Source of the DNA: Tritrichomonas foetus
Lineage: Eukaryota; Parabasalia; Tritrichomonadida; Tritrichomonadidae
DNA: 27,397 nucleotides
Assembly (NCBI GenBank): GCA_001839685.1
Contig: MLAK01000783.1
Location: 1 to 27,397, forward strand
Direction of reading: 5' to 3'
Shown piece by piece: positions 8,679 to 18,579 of the stretch. A program made the position numbers and the translations under genes. The first letter of the stretch is position 1. Every line of letters starts with the position of its first letter. The notes beneath the pieces are model-generated. The model was not told the DNA's origin. It searched no databases and saw only the letters and a program-made list of their open reading frames with translations.

Positions 8679-11600
8679 ATGATTAAAGGGCTCGCCGTCA
8701 AAGTAATCAGCCATTTTTTCAGTCGATATATTGATGCAGTTGATTCTTCGCAATTAGAGCTCGAAATATGGAACGGAAAGGCAAGACTCGAAAATGTGAA
8801 AATTCTTCCAGATTCATTGGCTTCCCACGATCTTCCTTTTACTGTAACGAACGGAACAATTGGAGCAATTGGACTATCATTCCCATGGAACAGATTAAGC
8901 AGCGAGCCGTGCGAAATTAATATCGAAAACATATTTATTGTCGCCACAATAACCGGAAATGTGATTGTAAACAAAGATCTCGAAGCACAGAGAGCTGTCG
9001 CACAACTTCACGACAACGAAGAAACAGTATCTGAGGGGGGCACTATTTCTTCGATATTGTCAAAAATTATTGACAATATTCAATTTCATATTAAAAATCT
9101 TCATATCCGAGTTGAGTTACCCGTTAGAGATTCTATCGTTGCTATTGGTGTGACAATAGCATCCATTAATGCTTTTTCAGTAAACGAAGCCTTAGAGGCA
9201 GCTTTTATTCCTATAGCATCAAGTATACTTAGGAAGAAAGTAGAAATTTCAAAATTTTCTATTTATATTGACACAAATGATTTTCCGATGCACATAGAGG
9301 GATTCGAAGACGCCATGGAAAGAAGTATTTATGATGAGCATCAATATTTACTTCGACCTTTTACTTGTAATGGCATCTTGCTATTTCATAGAGACTTAAA
9401 TAATGATAGTGAGTTATTAATCAACACAAATGATCTTGCACTAGAAGTTAATACATTACAATGGAAAGGATTGATGGAATTAGGAAGACAATATGAAATG
9501 TTCAACACTCGAAGATTATATTCACATTGTGGAAAACCATTAAATTTCCCTCGATCACAAAGATCGTCTGGAAAATGGTGGAGATACGCACATCGATGTG
9601 CTATTACAAAAGAAAATAAACTATCTTTCGATCCAACAAATGCATATAATATTTTGGTCAATCGGAAAAAATACGTCAATATGACAGAAACAGCCACATC
9701 ACAAGAAATAAAGCTTTTCGAGAAGAAGTTTGAATTAAATGTAGTTTTATTCTTAAGAAACTATGCAAAAGTTATTAAAAAACATAAAAATTTGGGATAT
9801 ACTTTAACTCCATCTGAATTAGAAGAAGTTCGAAAGGAACAAAATCGAAATTATCAGGCGAAATCATTTAAAGCATGTTTAGCGATGGATAGTTTATCGG
9901 TTTCTATCCTTATGTCTGATTTTTCACCTATCACACGTTTTGTTGCGAATCATATTACAGCTAATTATTATAAAGAAGGATTCAATAGCACCACTAGATT
10001 GAATATAAATAGTTTAACTATGTACAATGACATTTCTAATAAGTTCCCTATTACTTTAACTGCAAATAAAGGGGCTGATATTGTGATTATCTCAAATGCA
10101 AATGAACCAAATGATATACGAATCACTGCTTCTGATATTTTATTTGTCGTTGATTTGCAGTTTTTGAATGAAATTGTGAATTTCTTCAAGAAAGAAAGAA
10201 AGTTTATTGCATTCGAAGGTGGCTCAAGCGATTCTTCAGCAAAAACACAAATTCAATCAGTTATTGATTCACATAAAGGAATGAATTTAAATATTCAAAT
10301 CTTAAATACAAATATTTTATTGCCTTATCAAGAAATTGAAAGTACTCCTTCATTAGCATTAAATTGTAAAGAATTTTTCATTACTTCAAAACCAAACAAA
10401 AACATGAACATCGATGATTTTTCAACTTTGTATGATAAATTTTCTTTTGCTTTTAATTCTACAATTATTAAAATTGATGAATCTGAGCTATCCAAACCAT
10501 TTGATGCATCTCTTGACTTAAATATAGCTTTAGTTGAGTCAGACATATTTGAAGGAATTAAAGCAATATGTAACTTCCCAAATATTCAAGCATCAATATC
10601 GACTTATCAATATTTATTATTATTGAATATAATTTTTTATTTGATTGATTCAATTGAAAGCTTGATTCTAGGATCTCCTGAATTTGAATCAAATCAGCCA
10701 AAATCACCTCAACTGAAGTCCCAACAAAAAACAGAAGAAGTGAAAAAGCATGTTTCGAAAGATTTATATCAATTTTTATTTGGAAAGATCGATTTAAACA
10801 TTGAATTTCAAAATAATGTCATTTTTACTTTACTGCTGAATGATTTTATATTGGAATTATTAATGGAAGAATTTACACAAGTGAAACTATTATTTAAAAA
10901 TATAAATGCAATTGAATATTTAACTTCTTCAATTGGTTCTGATTTTTGTCATACTGATAATTTGACACTTGATTATTCACAGTCGAATCTAAGTTTAACG
11001 ATAAATAATATCCTTTTGTTAGCAAAACAGAAATGCGTACTTTATATTTTAGAATTTTTCTCTGGAACCGAAACATTTGAAACTCGAATGGGCTTTGAAA
11101 AAACTTTTGATTATCAAGAAATTAAGCATAAAAGCATTCCATCTAACAAATCATCTGAATTAAATATAGATATAAAAATAAATAATCCAATTATTCATAT
11201 AATTAATAATGTCAATGAATTGGGTATTCTATTAGCCAATTCATTAGATATTGCTTTATTTCTTGATGATTTTTATCGGCTGGAAATTTACATTCATGAT
11301 TCAAAGCTCTCAAAAAACGTCAAAGATTCGTTCGATAATTATCTCGAGTTAACCGGATTCACATTTTTCAAAATGTCACCAATTAATTTACAATTACAAA
11401 TCGATAATCCAATTAATATCAATATAAGCGAGGAACATTTAATTTCACTAGGAAAATATTTAACAAATATCTATTTACCAAGTGAAAATGAACATGAAGG
11501 AACTTATCCAATGAAAAGATTCAACATTAATGTTAATTCAATACGTGGAGAAATAGACAATGCCTTTAAATTTGGTATTAACAAAGCTGTTTTTACTTCG

Positions 11601-14600
11601 AATAATCCTTCGCAATTAATTTTTTCAATCGAATCAATTTTTTCGAATTACAATGAAATTCCAATTTTGAATATTGATAATTTTGTCATTCAATTAGAAA
11701 ATGAAATCATTGAAGAAACACAAATTTCTGATGAAATCACAAAAGAGAAAATTCAATCAACACACGATTTTGTGACAAATGAAAATGATATTCATATTCT
11801 TGTTGATAAACGATTTGCAATTTGCTCATCAAAAATTTCGGTGAATTCAAACTCTATTGAAATTGGCTTAACACCAGAAATACTCAAAATGATTCCACAA
11901 CAAGTAAATAGGACTGATGAAAATCAATGTGAAAACGAAAGTCAAGGTAAACTACTGGAAAAGAAAGTAAAACCAGTAAATAAAGCTTCTTCAATAATTT
12001 GTAAATATCAACCTATTGTCAATATTGGAAAAATTGGTGTTTCACTTTATGAAACATCGAAAAAAGCAATGTTTTCATTTGGTATATCGCATATTGATTA
12101 TAACACAAAAACTGTGAATGTTGATAGTTTTTCATTGATATATAATGATCAAGAAAAAATTGCATTTTGCGGAGAAAACTTTATTTCTTGGTCTGATGTG
12201 CACAATATGTTTAGTGTTGGTGATATTTCGGTTTCAATTTCTTTAAATTATGCAGTTATTTTTGCGAAATATATCCAAAAATTCCAATCAATAATAAAAT
12301 TCTCTAATAAATCAAAAAATGATTCAAAAAATGAAATGGCCAATTCTGATGGAAATACAAAAAATCCTAAAAATAGCTCTATTCTCGATTATATGAATCT
12401 AATTACACATATTTATAGTTTTAAGTCGATTTCCCTGTTAATTATTGAAGATAACAATCAAATTTCTATAAAAACTGGCTTTATAATTGCACAAAATCAA
12501 TTATGCATAAATGACATGAGTGCTTCTTTATTAAGTGCTGATTCGCAATTTCCTATTCTTGAATCACTCACTATGCAATGCCATATTGGAGATCAATACA
12601 AATTTGTGATATCACCAGTAATTCTAAATGTTGCATTAGGCGATATCATGCTTCTTAAGAACATATGCAATAAGTTTGCTGATCTATTTTCTCAATTTCA
12701 AGATAAATCAATCATTCCTGAAGATCATTTAGAATATAACGATGAACCTAAAAAGTTGAAAAGCTTTTCTTTATATCAAAAATTTGTTGTATCGCCACTG
12801 AATTCCAAAATATCACTTTGCTTTAATGACCGTGCCCCGTTTTTGACACTTAATATGAATACAACAGAATATGATTCAATAAAACAAGATGATGTTCATA
12901 TTGATACAAGCTTAATTTATTATAATGCTGATACAGGCAATCAAGATAAAATTCTTGAGCCATTCAAAACTATAATTCGCACAAAAATCTCTGAAAATGA
13001 AAATCGTTTTGAAATTTCCTCAACACCAATTATTCTTAATTTGCATGTGCCATTTTTAAAGCGATTTCTTTTATTAGTTGCAAATAAAGAACAAGAAATA
13101 TCGATCGAATATCATAAATTTGAATTCGTGAATCAAATGGGAACTCCAATTTCTATTAAAGTTGGTTCAAATTCTTCACCAATTACGATTCCTGAAGGCT
13201 CATCCATTCCATTCAACCAGGTTAATGAGAATACTTTAGTTACTGTGAAATTTGGTTTGGTTCACCTTGAAAAATTTTTAGTTGGCCAGCTTTTCTATCC
13301 TATTGCTCTCTCAATGTATTGTATTGTTTATCGCAAGAATAACCAAATAATTATTAGTTCACCATTCTGTATTGAAAACACATTAGATTTTCCTGTTTCA
13401 ATATTTTCTGTATCATCGATGAAAACTCTTGGTGATCTTGAACCTAATGAAAGACTTCCTATTCCATCATCAATTGATCTGAAAGCAGGATTTTATATTA
13501 CTGTAAAAGGTTGTAAACCAAGGCTTCCAGTTCTACCAAAAAGTGAAAGTGCCAGTTTTCATAGAGCTCATCAACACTTTTCTTTTGAAGATATCGCCAA
13601 AAGTTCTAGCTTCTGTCGAGACCAACCACCAAATGAAATTATTCCATACATTCCTAAATCATGGAACTCATCAAATAAAGAACTTTATGCAATAAAGAAT
13701 CATTCTAAAACATTTCTGGCCAATATACGTCAACATATTTTCAAAAATATGATTGGTGTAATTGAAATATCCCCTTTTGTGACTGTGATTAATGAACTTC
13801 CATTTAAACTTAATCTATTTATCCTTGAAATGGAAGCTGGCGAGCAATCTGTTGAAAGCGGAAAAACGTTAGCTTTACCAATCCAATCAAGATTCTATAA
13901 AGACGAACTTATTTATCTCAAATTTGCATCAGAAACGTTTAATAGTAATTCTCATGCAGTCCCAATCACTTTAACTGAAAATCTACGAACACATATTTCA
14001 ATGGATAATTTAACTCGATCATTTGATATCATTGCACAAACAACAATTTCATCAATTGATTCTCCCATTAAAATATTTGTTTATTCTCCTGCAATTATTT
14101 ATAATTATTGCGGCTTTGAATTAAATGTTAGACGGACACGAAAATCTAAACACCAAACACTTAAAGATACAATGATGTGGGGATCGCCTGGTTTTGCATT
14201 GACTGGAAAATTGAAATTACAAATCCAATGCCAAGTTTATAATTCTAAATGGCAAAATGAAAAAATTGATTGTACAACTTTAGGTATATCGTCAACAATC
14301 TTTCTACCTACTGAAAATCCTGATGTTTTTGTTCCAATTCATCATACCACAAATAATGCAGGAAATCCATTCACGCATACATCAATTATTGCTTTTTCAC
14401 CTTCATTAATGTTTGTCAATGAAACTGATTTCAAAATCACACTCATTCCTTGTCCATGCCTCAAACAACAACAATTCTGGCTCACAATAAATCCTCATGA
14501 AAAAACGCCAATTATTTACTCTACCATTAATTCTCAATTCTTCCTCAGAGTCAACATACTTGATGTAAACAATCCCAATGAAAAACACGTGAAGATTATT

Positions 14601-16634
14601 TTAGCTTCACCAATCAGACAAACTTTTAGAGTTAATTCCGAATTTATTGAAATGGAAACTGTTAGAGCTGGTGGTGGGTTGTCATGTCATATTCGACTTG
14701 CAAAGATGCCAACACCAATTGTTTTTAAGAATTGTTTGAAAGATATTGAATATTCTATTTATCAAATTGATGAAGATCATCCAATTGTGGTACCACCTCA
14801 GAAAATTGTTCCATTTGCTTATGATGAACCTTTTGGTGAAAATTCGGTACATCTTGACATTGCAGGAAAGAAATTAAAAGTTTCATTAAGTTCAAACTCT
14901 GACCCAATCAAAATCGATGATACTGATTATTATATTCAATTGAAGACTGCAAGTAAAGGTCATCGAATTTTTGTTATATGTGAAAGAGAATGTAAAGAAA
15001 CTAAGTATGAAGTTAATTATTATTTGTCTCTTTCACTCCAAAGCGTTGTAATTTCTTTAATCACTCAGAATTTTAGTGAACTTTGCTTGATTACTTTCCA
15101 AGGTATTGATTTTAAATCTTCAGCAAATCAAGGCAATTGCTTATACGAGCTCACTTTAAATTCTTTCCAAATTGATGATCAATCAAATGTAGCCGCATTT
15201 CCTGTCTTTCTTATTGGCAACTCTAATGAAAAAGCGAAATTCCTTCATCTTTCTGCAATTAGTTATCGTGATGCACCAATTTTCACTTCATTTAAAACTT
15301 TTGAATTTTCACTTCAAAAAATTGATGTTTTCGCAGATATCGCATTTTTAAGTGATCTTGAAGCACTTTTTAAGTCAATTACTGAAGATCATTATAATTA
15401 TTACGCAAAATCAATCACTTTAGATTTGAATTCAAATGAAACTCATGAAGAAGAAAATTCTGTTGGACAGATTTTCAGCTTTGGAAGTTTCACTATTCAT
15501 CCAATTGTTGCACATGTCACATTTAGAGCCAGGAGTGGTCGTCCATTAATGATGAGAGGCCAATTAATGGCAATGTCACCATTTATGCGATTAATTCCAA
15601 ACATTACAAACTCTCCAATTGCACTAAAAAGTTTCCAAATGGATCACTTTTTAGCTCCTTTTGCATTTCTTAAGCAAACCTTTTATGAGAATTATAAAAA
15701 TCAAATCATTCTCAAACTTTTCCGTGCTGCTGGCCACACTGATCTTTTATTCAATTTTGTTGGAATTGCTGAATCATTTGGACATGGCTTTAAATCAATG
15801 CTTTATGATCCAATTATGGCGAATGTTGAATCACCCGAAAAATTCCTGATGGCAACTAAAGGAACAGGTGAGTTATTATTCGGTACTGTTGGAAGTATCC
15901 TTCAAGGTGGTGAAGGATTCATTCGCAATGTTTCTTCATTAATTTCAATGGTTGGTGATGATGATAGTTCTTATCTATCAACAGATAGTGCCAATTTGAA
16001 TGCAGCTGATACAGTTCAAGATGGAATAACAGCATTTGGAAATGGAATAGTTGATGGAATAACTGGACTTATCACCAAGCCGATTGAAGGTGGCAAAAAA
16101 GATGGATTTGTTGGTGCTTTTACTGGAATAGCAAAAGGTTTGGTTGGTGCTTTTGCGAAACCTGTTGCAGGTGTTTTAGATTTATCTGCAGGAGTTATTG
16201 GTGGTGTAAGGAAGGCTATAAATAACGAAGATGGATATAGTCGATATAGAGAACCGAACACTTATCCAATGGCTGTTATTGGTGGATTTGATGAATTAGC
16301 ATCGCATATTCAGTCAATCACACAGAAATATAATAAGAAAAAGAAATATTATGCAATGAATTTACGCGCTTTAATCATGGGTAGTAAATTCATTTATGCG
16401 CTTTTCGACCAGAGATTGTTCTTCTTTATTCGAAATGGATGCGAGGTCTACGCAAAAGCTAAATTTTCTAAAATTTCAAATGTAACTCAAGTTGGAAATT
16501 CTGTGAGATTTGATTTGAGTTCAGTTGAAGGAAACCAAAAAATTATGTTCAATTGTCGATCTCAAGAAGAATCTGAAAAATTTGTGGTCTTGCTGAGTAC
16601 GCTCGTGTCTTTTGGACTTAATTTCAATACATGA
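8679..16634 (+). CDS. VPS13: VPS13-type bridge-like lipid transfer protein
   Basis: A 2651-residue uninterrupted frame. The N-terminus is a clear chorein domain (about 1-110): a helix with AVKVISHFFSRYIDAVDSSQLE, then IWNGKARLENVKILPDSL and LSFPWNRLSSEPCEI. The conserved VPS13 motif KWWRYAHR sits near residue 297. A very long beta-rich, Ile/Asn-rich middle fits the extended lipid-conducting groove. A VAB (SHR-BD) adaptor-binding region covers roughly 1450-2000, with FSPSLMFVNETDFKI near 1900. An ATG2-C/APT1-like part lies around 2200-2500, with amphipathic glycine-rich helices (GIAKGLVGAFAKPVAGVLD near 2480). A PH-like module closes the protein (RLFFFIRNGCEVYAKAKFSK onward from about 2575). 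Family members transfer bulk glycerolipids at organelle contact sites. It is shorter than most VPS13 proteins (about 3100 or more residues in yeast) but complete at both ends. No clear TCAYT motif precedes the ATG. Confidence 0.93.
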   Translation: MIKGLAVKVISHFFSRYIDAVDSSQLELEIWNGKARLENVKILPDSLASHDLPFTVTNGTIGAIGLSFPWNRLSSEPCEINIENIFIVATITGNVIVNKDLEAQRAVAQLHDNEETVSEGGTISSILSKIIDNIQFHIKNLHIRVELPVRDSIVAIGVTIASINAFSVNEALEAAFIPIASSILRKKVEISKFSIYIDTNDFPMHIEGFEDAMERSIYDEHQYLLRPFTCNGILLFHRDLNNDSELLINTNDLALEVNTLQWKGLMELGRQYEMFNTRRLYSHCGKPLNFPRSQRSSGKWWRYAHRCAITKENKLSFDPTNAYNILVNRKKYVNMTETATSQEIKLFEKKFELNVVLFLRNYAKVIKKHKNLGYTLTPSELEEVRKEQNRNYQAKSFKACLAMDSLSVSILMSDFSPITRFVANHITANYYKEGFNSTTRLNINSLTMYNDISNKFPITLTANKGADIVIISNANEPNDIRITASDILFVVDLQFLNEIVNFFKKERKFIAFEGGSSDSSAKTQIQSVIDSHKGMNLNIQILNTNILLPYQEIESTPSLALNCKEFFITSKPNKNMNIDDFSTLYDKFSFAFNSTIIKIDESELSKPFDASLDLNIALVESDIFEGIKAICNFPNIQASISTYQYLLLLNIIFYLIDSIESLILGSPEFESNQPKSPQLKSQQKTEEVKKHVSKDLYQFLFGKIDLNIEFQNNVIFTLLLNDFILELLMEEFTQVKLLFKNINAIEYLTSSIGSDFCHTDNLTLDYSQSNLSLTINNILLLAKQKCVLYILEFFSGTETFETRMGFEKTFDYQEIKHKSIPSNKSSELNIDIKINNPIIHIINNVNELGILLANSLDIALFLDDFYRLEIYIHDSKLSKNVKDSFDNYLELTGFTFFKMSPINLQLQIDNPININISEEHLISLGKYLTNIYLPSENEHEGTYPMKRFNINVNSIRGEIDNAFKFGINKAVFTSNNPSQLIFSIESIFSNYNEIPILNIDNFVIQLENEIIEETQISDEITKEKIQSTHDFVTNENDIHILVDKRFAICSSKISVNSNSIEIGLTPEILKMIPQQVNRTDENQCENESQGKLLEKKVKPVNKASSIICKYQPIVNIGKIGVSLYETSKKAMFSFGISHIDYNTKTVNVDSFSLIYNDQEKIAFCGENFISWSDVHNMFSVGDISVSISLNYAVIFAKYIQKFQSIIKFSNKSKNDSKNEMANSDGNTKNPKNSSILDYMNLITHIYSFKSISLLIIEDNNQISIKTGFIIAQNQLCINDMSASLLSADSQFPILESLTMQCHIGDQYKFVISPVILNVALGDIMLLKNICNKFADLFSQFQDKSIIPEDHLEYNDEPKKLKSFSLYQKFVVSPLNSKISLCFNDRAPFLTLNMNTTEYDSIKQDDVHIDTSLIYYNADTGNQDKILEPFKTIIRTKISENENRFEISSTPIILNLHVPFLKRFLLLVANKEQEISIEYHKFEFVNQMGTPISIKVGSNSSPITIPEGSSIPFNQVNENTLVTVKFGLVHLEKFLVGQLFYPIALSMYCIVYRKNNQIIISSPFCIENTLDFPVSIFSVSSMKTLGDLEPNERLPIPSSIDLKAGFYITVKGCKPRLPVLPKSESASFHRAHQHFSFEDIAKSSSFCRDQPPNEIIPYIPKSWNSSNKELYAIKNHSKTFLANIRQHIFKNMIGVIEISPFVTVINELPFKLNLFILEMEAGEQSVESGKTLALPIQSRFYKDELIYLKFASETFNSNSHAVPITLTENLRTHISMDNLTRSFDIIAQTTISSIDSPIKIFVYSPAIIYNYCGFELNVRRTRKSKHQTLKDTMMWGSPGFALTGKLKLQIQCQVYNSKWQNEKIDCTTLGISSTIFLPTENPDVFVPIHHTTNNAGNPFTHTSIIAFSPSLMFVNETDFKITLIPCPCLKQQQFWLTINPHEKTPIIYSTINSQFFLRVNILDVNNPNEKHVKIILASPIRQTFRVNSEFIEMETVRAGGGLSCHIRLAKMPTPIVFKNCLKDIEYSIYQIDEDHPIVVPPQKIVPFAYDEPFGENSVHLDIAGKKLKVSLSSNSDPIKIDDTDYYIQLKTASKGHRIFVICERECKETKYEVNYYLSLSLQSVVISLITQNFSELCLITFQGIDFKSSANQGNCLYELTLNSFQIDDQSNVAAFPVFLIGNSNEKAKFLHLSAISYRDAPIFTSFKTFEFSLQKIDVFADIAFLSDLEALFKSITEDHYNYYAKSITLDLNSNETHEEENSVGQIFSFGSFTIHPIVAHVTFRARSGRPLMMRGQLMAMSPFMRLIPNITNSPIALKSFQMDHFLAPFAFLKQTFYENYKNQIILKLFRAAGHTDLLFNFVGIAESFGHGFKSMLYDPIMANVESPEKFLMATKGTGELLFGTVGSILQGGEGFIRNVSSLISMVGDDDSSYLSTDSANLNAADTVQDGITAFGNGIVDGITGLITKPIEGGKKDGFVGAFTGIAKGLVGAFAKPVAGVLDLSAGVIGGVRKAINNEDGYSRYREPNTYPMAVIGGFDELASHIQSITQKYNKKKKYYAMNLRALIMGSKFIYALFDQRLFFFIRNGCEVYAKAKFSKISNVTQVGNSVRFDLSSVEGNQKIMFNCRSQEESEKFVVLLSTLVSFGLNFNT

Positions 16635-17089
16635 GCATTATTATGCACATTTTATTTTTTTGTTTATTAATATGATAAAGGATAAATTATACAATTATTT
16701 ATTATTATTTCTTCTATCTTTCTATTTATGTCTATATATATATATTCCCCTCTGCTCTGTGTGACTAAAGACCATAATTTTCCATGCTGATAAACATTGT
16801 TGTTCAACTTAACATTGTTGTTCAACTTAACATTGCTGTTCAAATTAACATTGTTGTTCAAATTAACATTGTTGTTCAAATTAACATTGCTGTTCAAATT
16901 AACATTGTTGTTCAAATTAACATTGTTGTTCAAATTAACATTGCTGTTCAAATTAACATTGTTGTTCAAATTAACATTGTTGTTCAACATTAAATGCGGC
17001 ATAATTTAAAATTCTCTACCAAAATACGGCAAAGAAGGATAAATATTTAGACAAAAATCAAATATATGCGAGTTTAATCTTTATTTCCT
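16635..17089. other. Convergent intergenic spacer
   Basis: Apart from the 18-bp tandem array this spacer holds a short TA dinucleotide run near 16731-16745 and AT-rich sequence next to both stop codons. No further gene was seen. Confidence 0.6.
16793..16990. repeat. 18-bp tandem array (11 units) with 54-bp higher-order period
   Basis: Eleven 18-bp units of AACATTGTTGTTCAAATT fill the convergent spacer between VPS13 and glucokinase. Every third unit (starting 16829, 16883, 16937) has GCT in place of GTT, giving a 54-bp super-unit. The first two units end CAACTT and the last ends CAACAT. As 18 is divisible by 3, several frames stay open, which creates spurious Asn/Val- and Leu/Phe-rich ORFs on both strands. 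Confidence 0.95.
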
Positions 17090-18211
17090 TTACTTTTTAG
17101 ATAGCTGGTGTGCAATATGTGATGTTCCAAAGAGGTTGAAGTTCATCCTCTTTGTTTGTGTGAAAACAGTGATTGTATTGAGCCAGTTTGGACGAATGAA
17201 TGAATAAAATTCATTCTTCATGAGTGAGTAATTGTCCTTGATGATGTGGTAGTTATCTGCTTGATTGTCTGAAGCTAAAATAACACTATCGCAGTTCATT
17301 GTTGTTGAGATTGTTTTTGCAGCACGAATCACCATCTGGTTGAAAATTACGAGCGCTTTGTAAGCGAGTGGTTCTTTTTCTGCTGCCATTTGGGCGATCT
17401 GGGCACCATCCAATGTTTCGGTTGGAATGACTTTTCCTGTAGCTTTCTTTACGAGGAACTGATAAACATTGCAGAGGCCCTTTCCGCTTGTTATGTCTTC
17501 GAACTCGATTGCGAGTTCTCCTTCGTACCAATGATTGCTGATATGCTGGACGAGCTCCCTTTCGAATTGGTAGTTGGCATTTCTGTGTCCGACGATCGGC
17601 AATTCAAGATGGCCGAGTTCCGTTGGAACGACTATTTTGCGGTTGAAAAGTGGCGTTTTGACGATAAGGCTGCATCCCAAACCGGTTCCAACTGAAACAA
17701 CCGCGGTTCGGCGATCATTGACAGGTGGGCCATCTGGAGATGTTTCGGAGAAAAGCTTTTCGAAATACTTGTCGAGAGTTCCTAAGCGATTAACTGCAAG
17801 AATTCCATAGGCGATGGATTCTGTATCGTTCAAAAATTTAGATCGATTCTTCGGGAAAAGATCTGTTGGTAATTCGGAAAGTGATAAAGTACGATTTGAA
17901 TATTGGCCTGGCCAATTTGTGAAAACAACGGTGTCTTCTGTGATTGGACCAGCGACTGATAATGAAGATCCGCGGCATTCGATGGTTGGTGCAACTGACT
18001 TGAGCTCCTTTGAAACGGTGTTCAAGGCGCTAATTAAGTCGCTTGCTTTCTGGGTTTTAAGCTTTGGAAGATCGATGTATTGAGATTCGTCGAAAAAGCT
18101 GCTCAGGCGAACATATGTTCCTGATCCTCCGACATCACATGCAACGCAAAGTGGAAGCTTGCTGTCTTTGGGCCAGTTGAGGATTGGTTTGAAGAGTTCT
18201 TTCGAAATCAT
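17090..18211 (-). CDS. Glucokinase, bacterial (Glk) type
   Basis: Phosphorylates glucose with ATP at the entry to glycolysis. Numbering from the chosen start, residues 26-32 are DVGGSGT (phosphate-1 loop). NDTESIAYGI carries the catalytic Asp of the Glk family (LNDF/T in bacteria). VSVGTGLG is the second phosphate loop, ELGHLELP matches the glucose-binding E-G-GH motif of bacterial Glk, and EDITSGKGLCNVYQFL matches the conserved SG-x-GL-x-N-x-Y helix. The frame is open a further 33 codons upstream (to 18310), but those residues are hydrophobic and unlike the family. Met at 18211 gives 373 residues, close to the length known for trichomonad glucokinase. Possible control elements lie upstream: TCATTG on the minus strand (18250-18255), an AACGGT Myb-type core near 18277-18282, and the 24-bp array. 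The bacterial type is normal for trichomonads. Confidence 0.92.
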   Translation of the reverse strand: MISKELFKPILNWPKDSKLPLCVACDVGGSGTYVRLSSFFDESQYIDLPKLKTQKASDLISALNTVSKELKSVAPTIECRGSSLSVAGPITEDTVVFTNWPGQYSNRTLSLSELPTDLFPKNRSKFLNDTESIAYGILAVNRLGTLDKYFEKLFSETSPDGPPVNDRRTAVVSVGTGLGCSLIVKTPLFNRKIVVPTELGHLELPIVGHRNANYQFERELVQHISNHWYEGELAIEFEDITSGKGLCNVYQFLVKKATGKVIPTETLDGAQIAQMAAEKEPLAYKALVIFNQMVIRAAKTISTTMNCDSVILASDNQADNYHIIKDNYSLMKNEFYSFIRPNWLNTITVFTQTKRMNFNLFGTSHIAHQLSKK

Positions 18212-18579
18212 CGAAAAGTAAAATTGAATTGAAATTGAATGGTAAACAATGAAACTTTTTTCTTTCATATAGGCGACCGTTAAAATCAGAACATCATTCA
18301 GCAAAATCATCTAATAGTCCTATAATGAATAATGAAATGAATCATAAGACGAATAATGAAATGAATCATAAGATGAATAATATAATGAATCATAAAACGA
18401 ATAATGCAATGAATCATAAGACGAATAATGTAATGAATCATAAGACGAATAATCTAATGAAATCTAAATAAGAGATAAGTTTCATTGGGAAAATGTGATA
18501 GGCACTTGTAGTTATTTAAAATATACATTAATAAATCAATTATTAAAAATATCATGATGATTTTTTTGTGTTTATTCAT
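18212..18579. other. Spacer between glucokinase 5' end and CFAP300 3' end
   Basis: Besides the 24-bp array, minus-strand initiator-like and Myb-type motifs lie close to the glucokinase start. The remaining 120 bases next to the CFAP300 stop are plain AT-rich sequence. No gene was seen. Confidence 0.55.
18337..18456. repeat. 24-bp tandem array (5 units) upstream of glucokinase
   Basis: Five imperfect 24-bp units begin ATGAATCATAAGACGAATAA; variation falls mostly in the last three bases. Partial units flank the array (about 18325-18336 and 18457-18464). On the minus strand, the glucokinase-sense strand, almost every unit shows TCATTA or a close variant, an initiator-like motif. The array begins about 125 bases upstream of the glucokinase ATG. 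Confidence 0.9.

Noticed and set aside
8564..8974. 136-codon minus-strand ORF antisense to the VPS13 start
   Set aside because: It lies opposite the conserved chorein domain and has no family resemblance; a shadow frame.
16667..17009. Asn/Val- and Leu-rich open frames on both strands across the 18-bp array
   Set aside because: They arise because the unit length is a multiple of three and contains no stop; no initiator motif or non-repeat coding sequence supports them.
18212..18310. N-terminal extension of glucokinase as a targeting signal
   Set aside because: The 33 extra residues are hydrophobic with few basic residues, and the family length and upstream motifs favour the Met at 18211.
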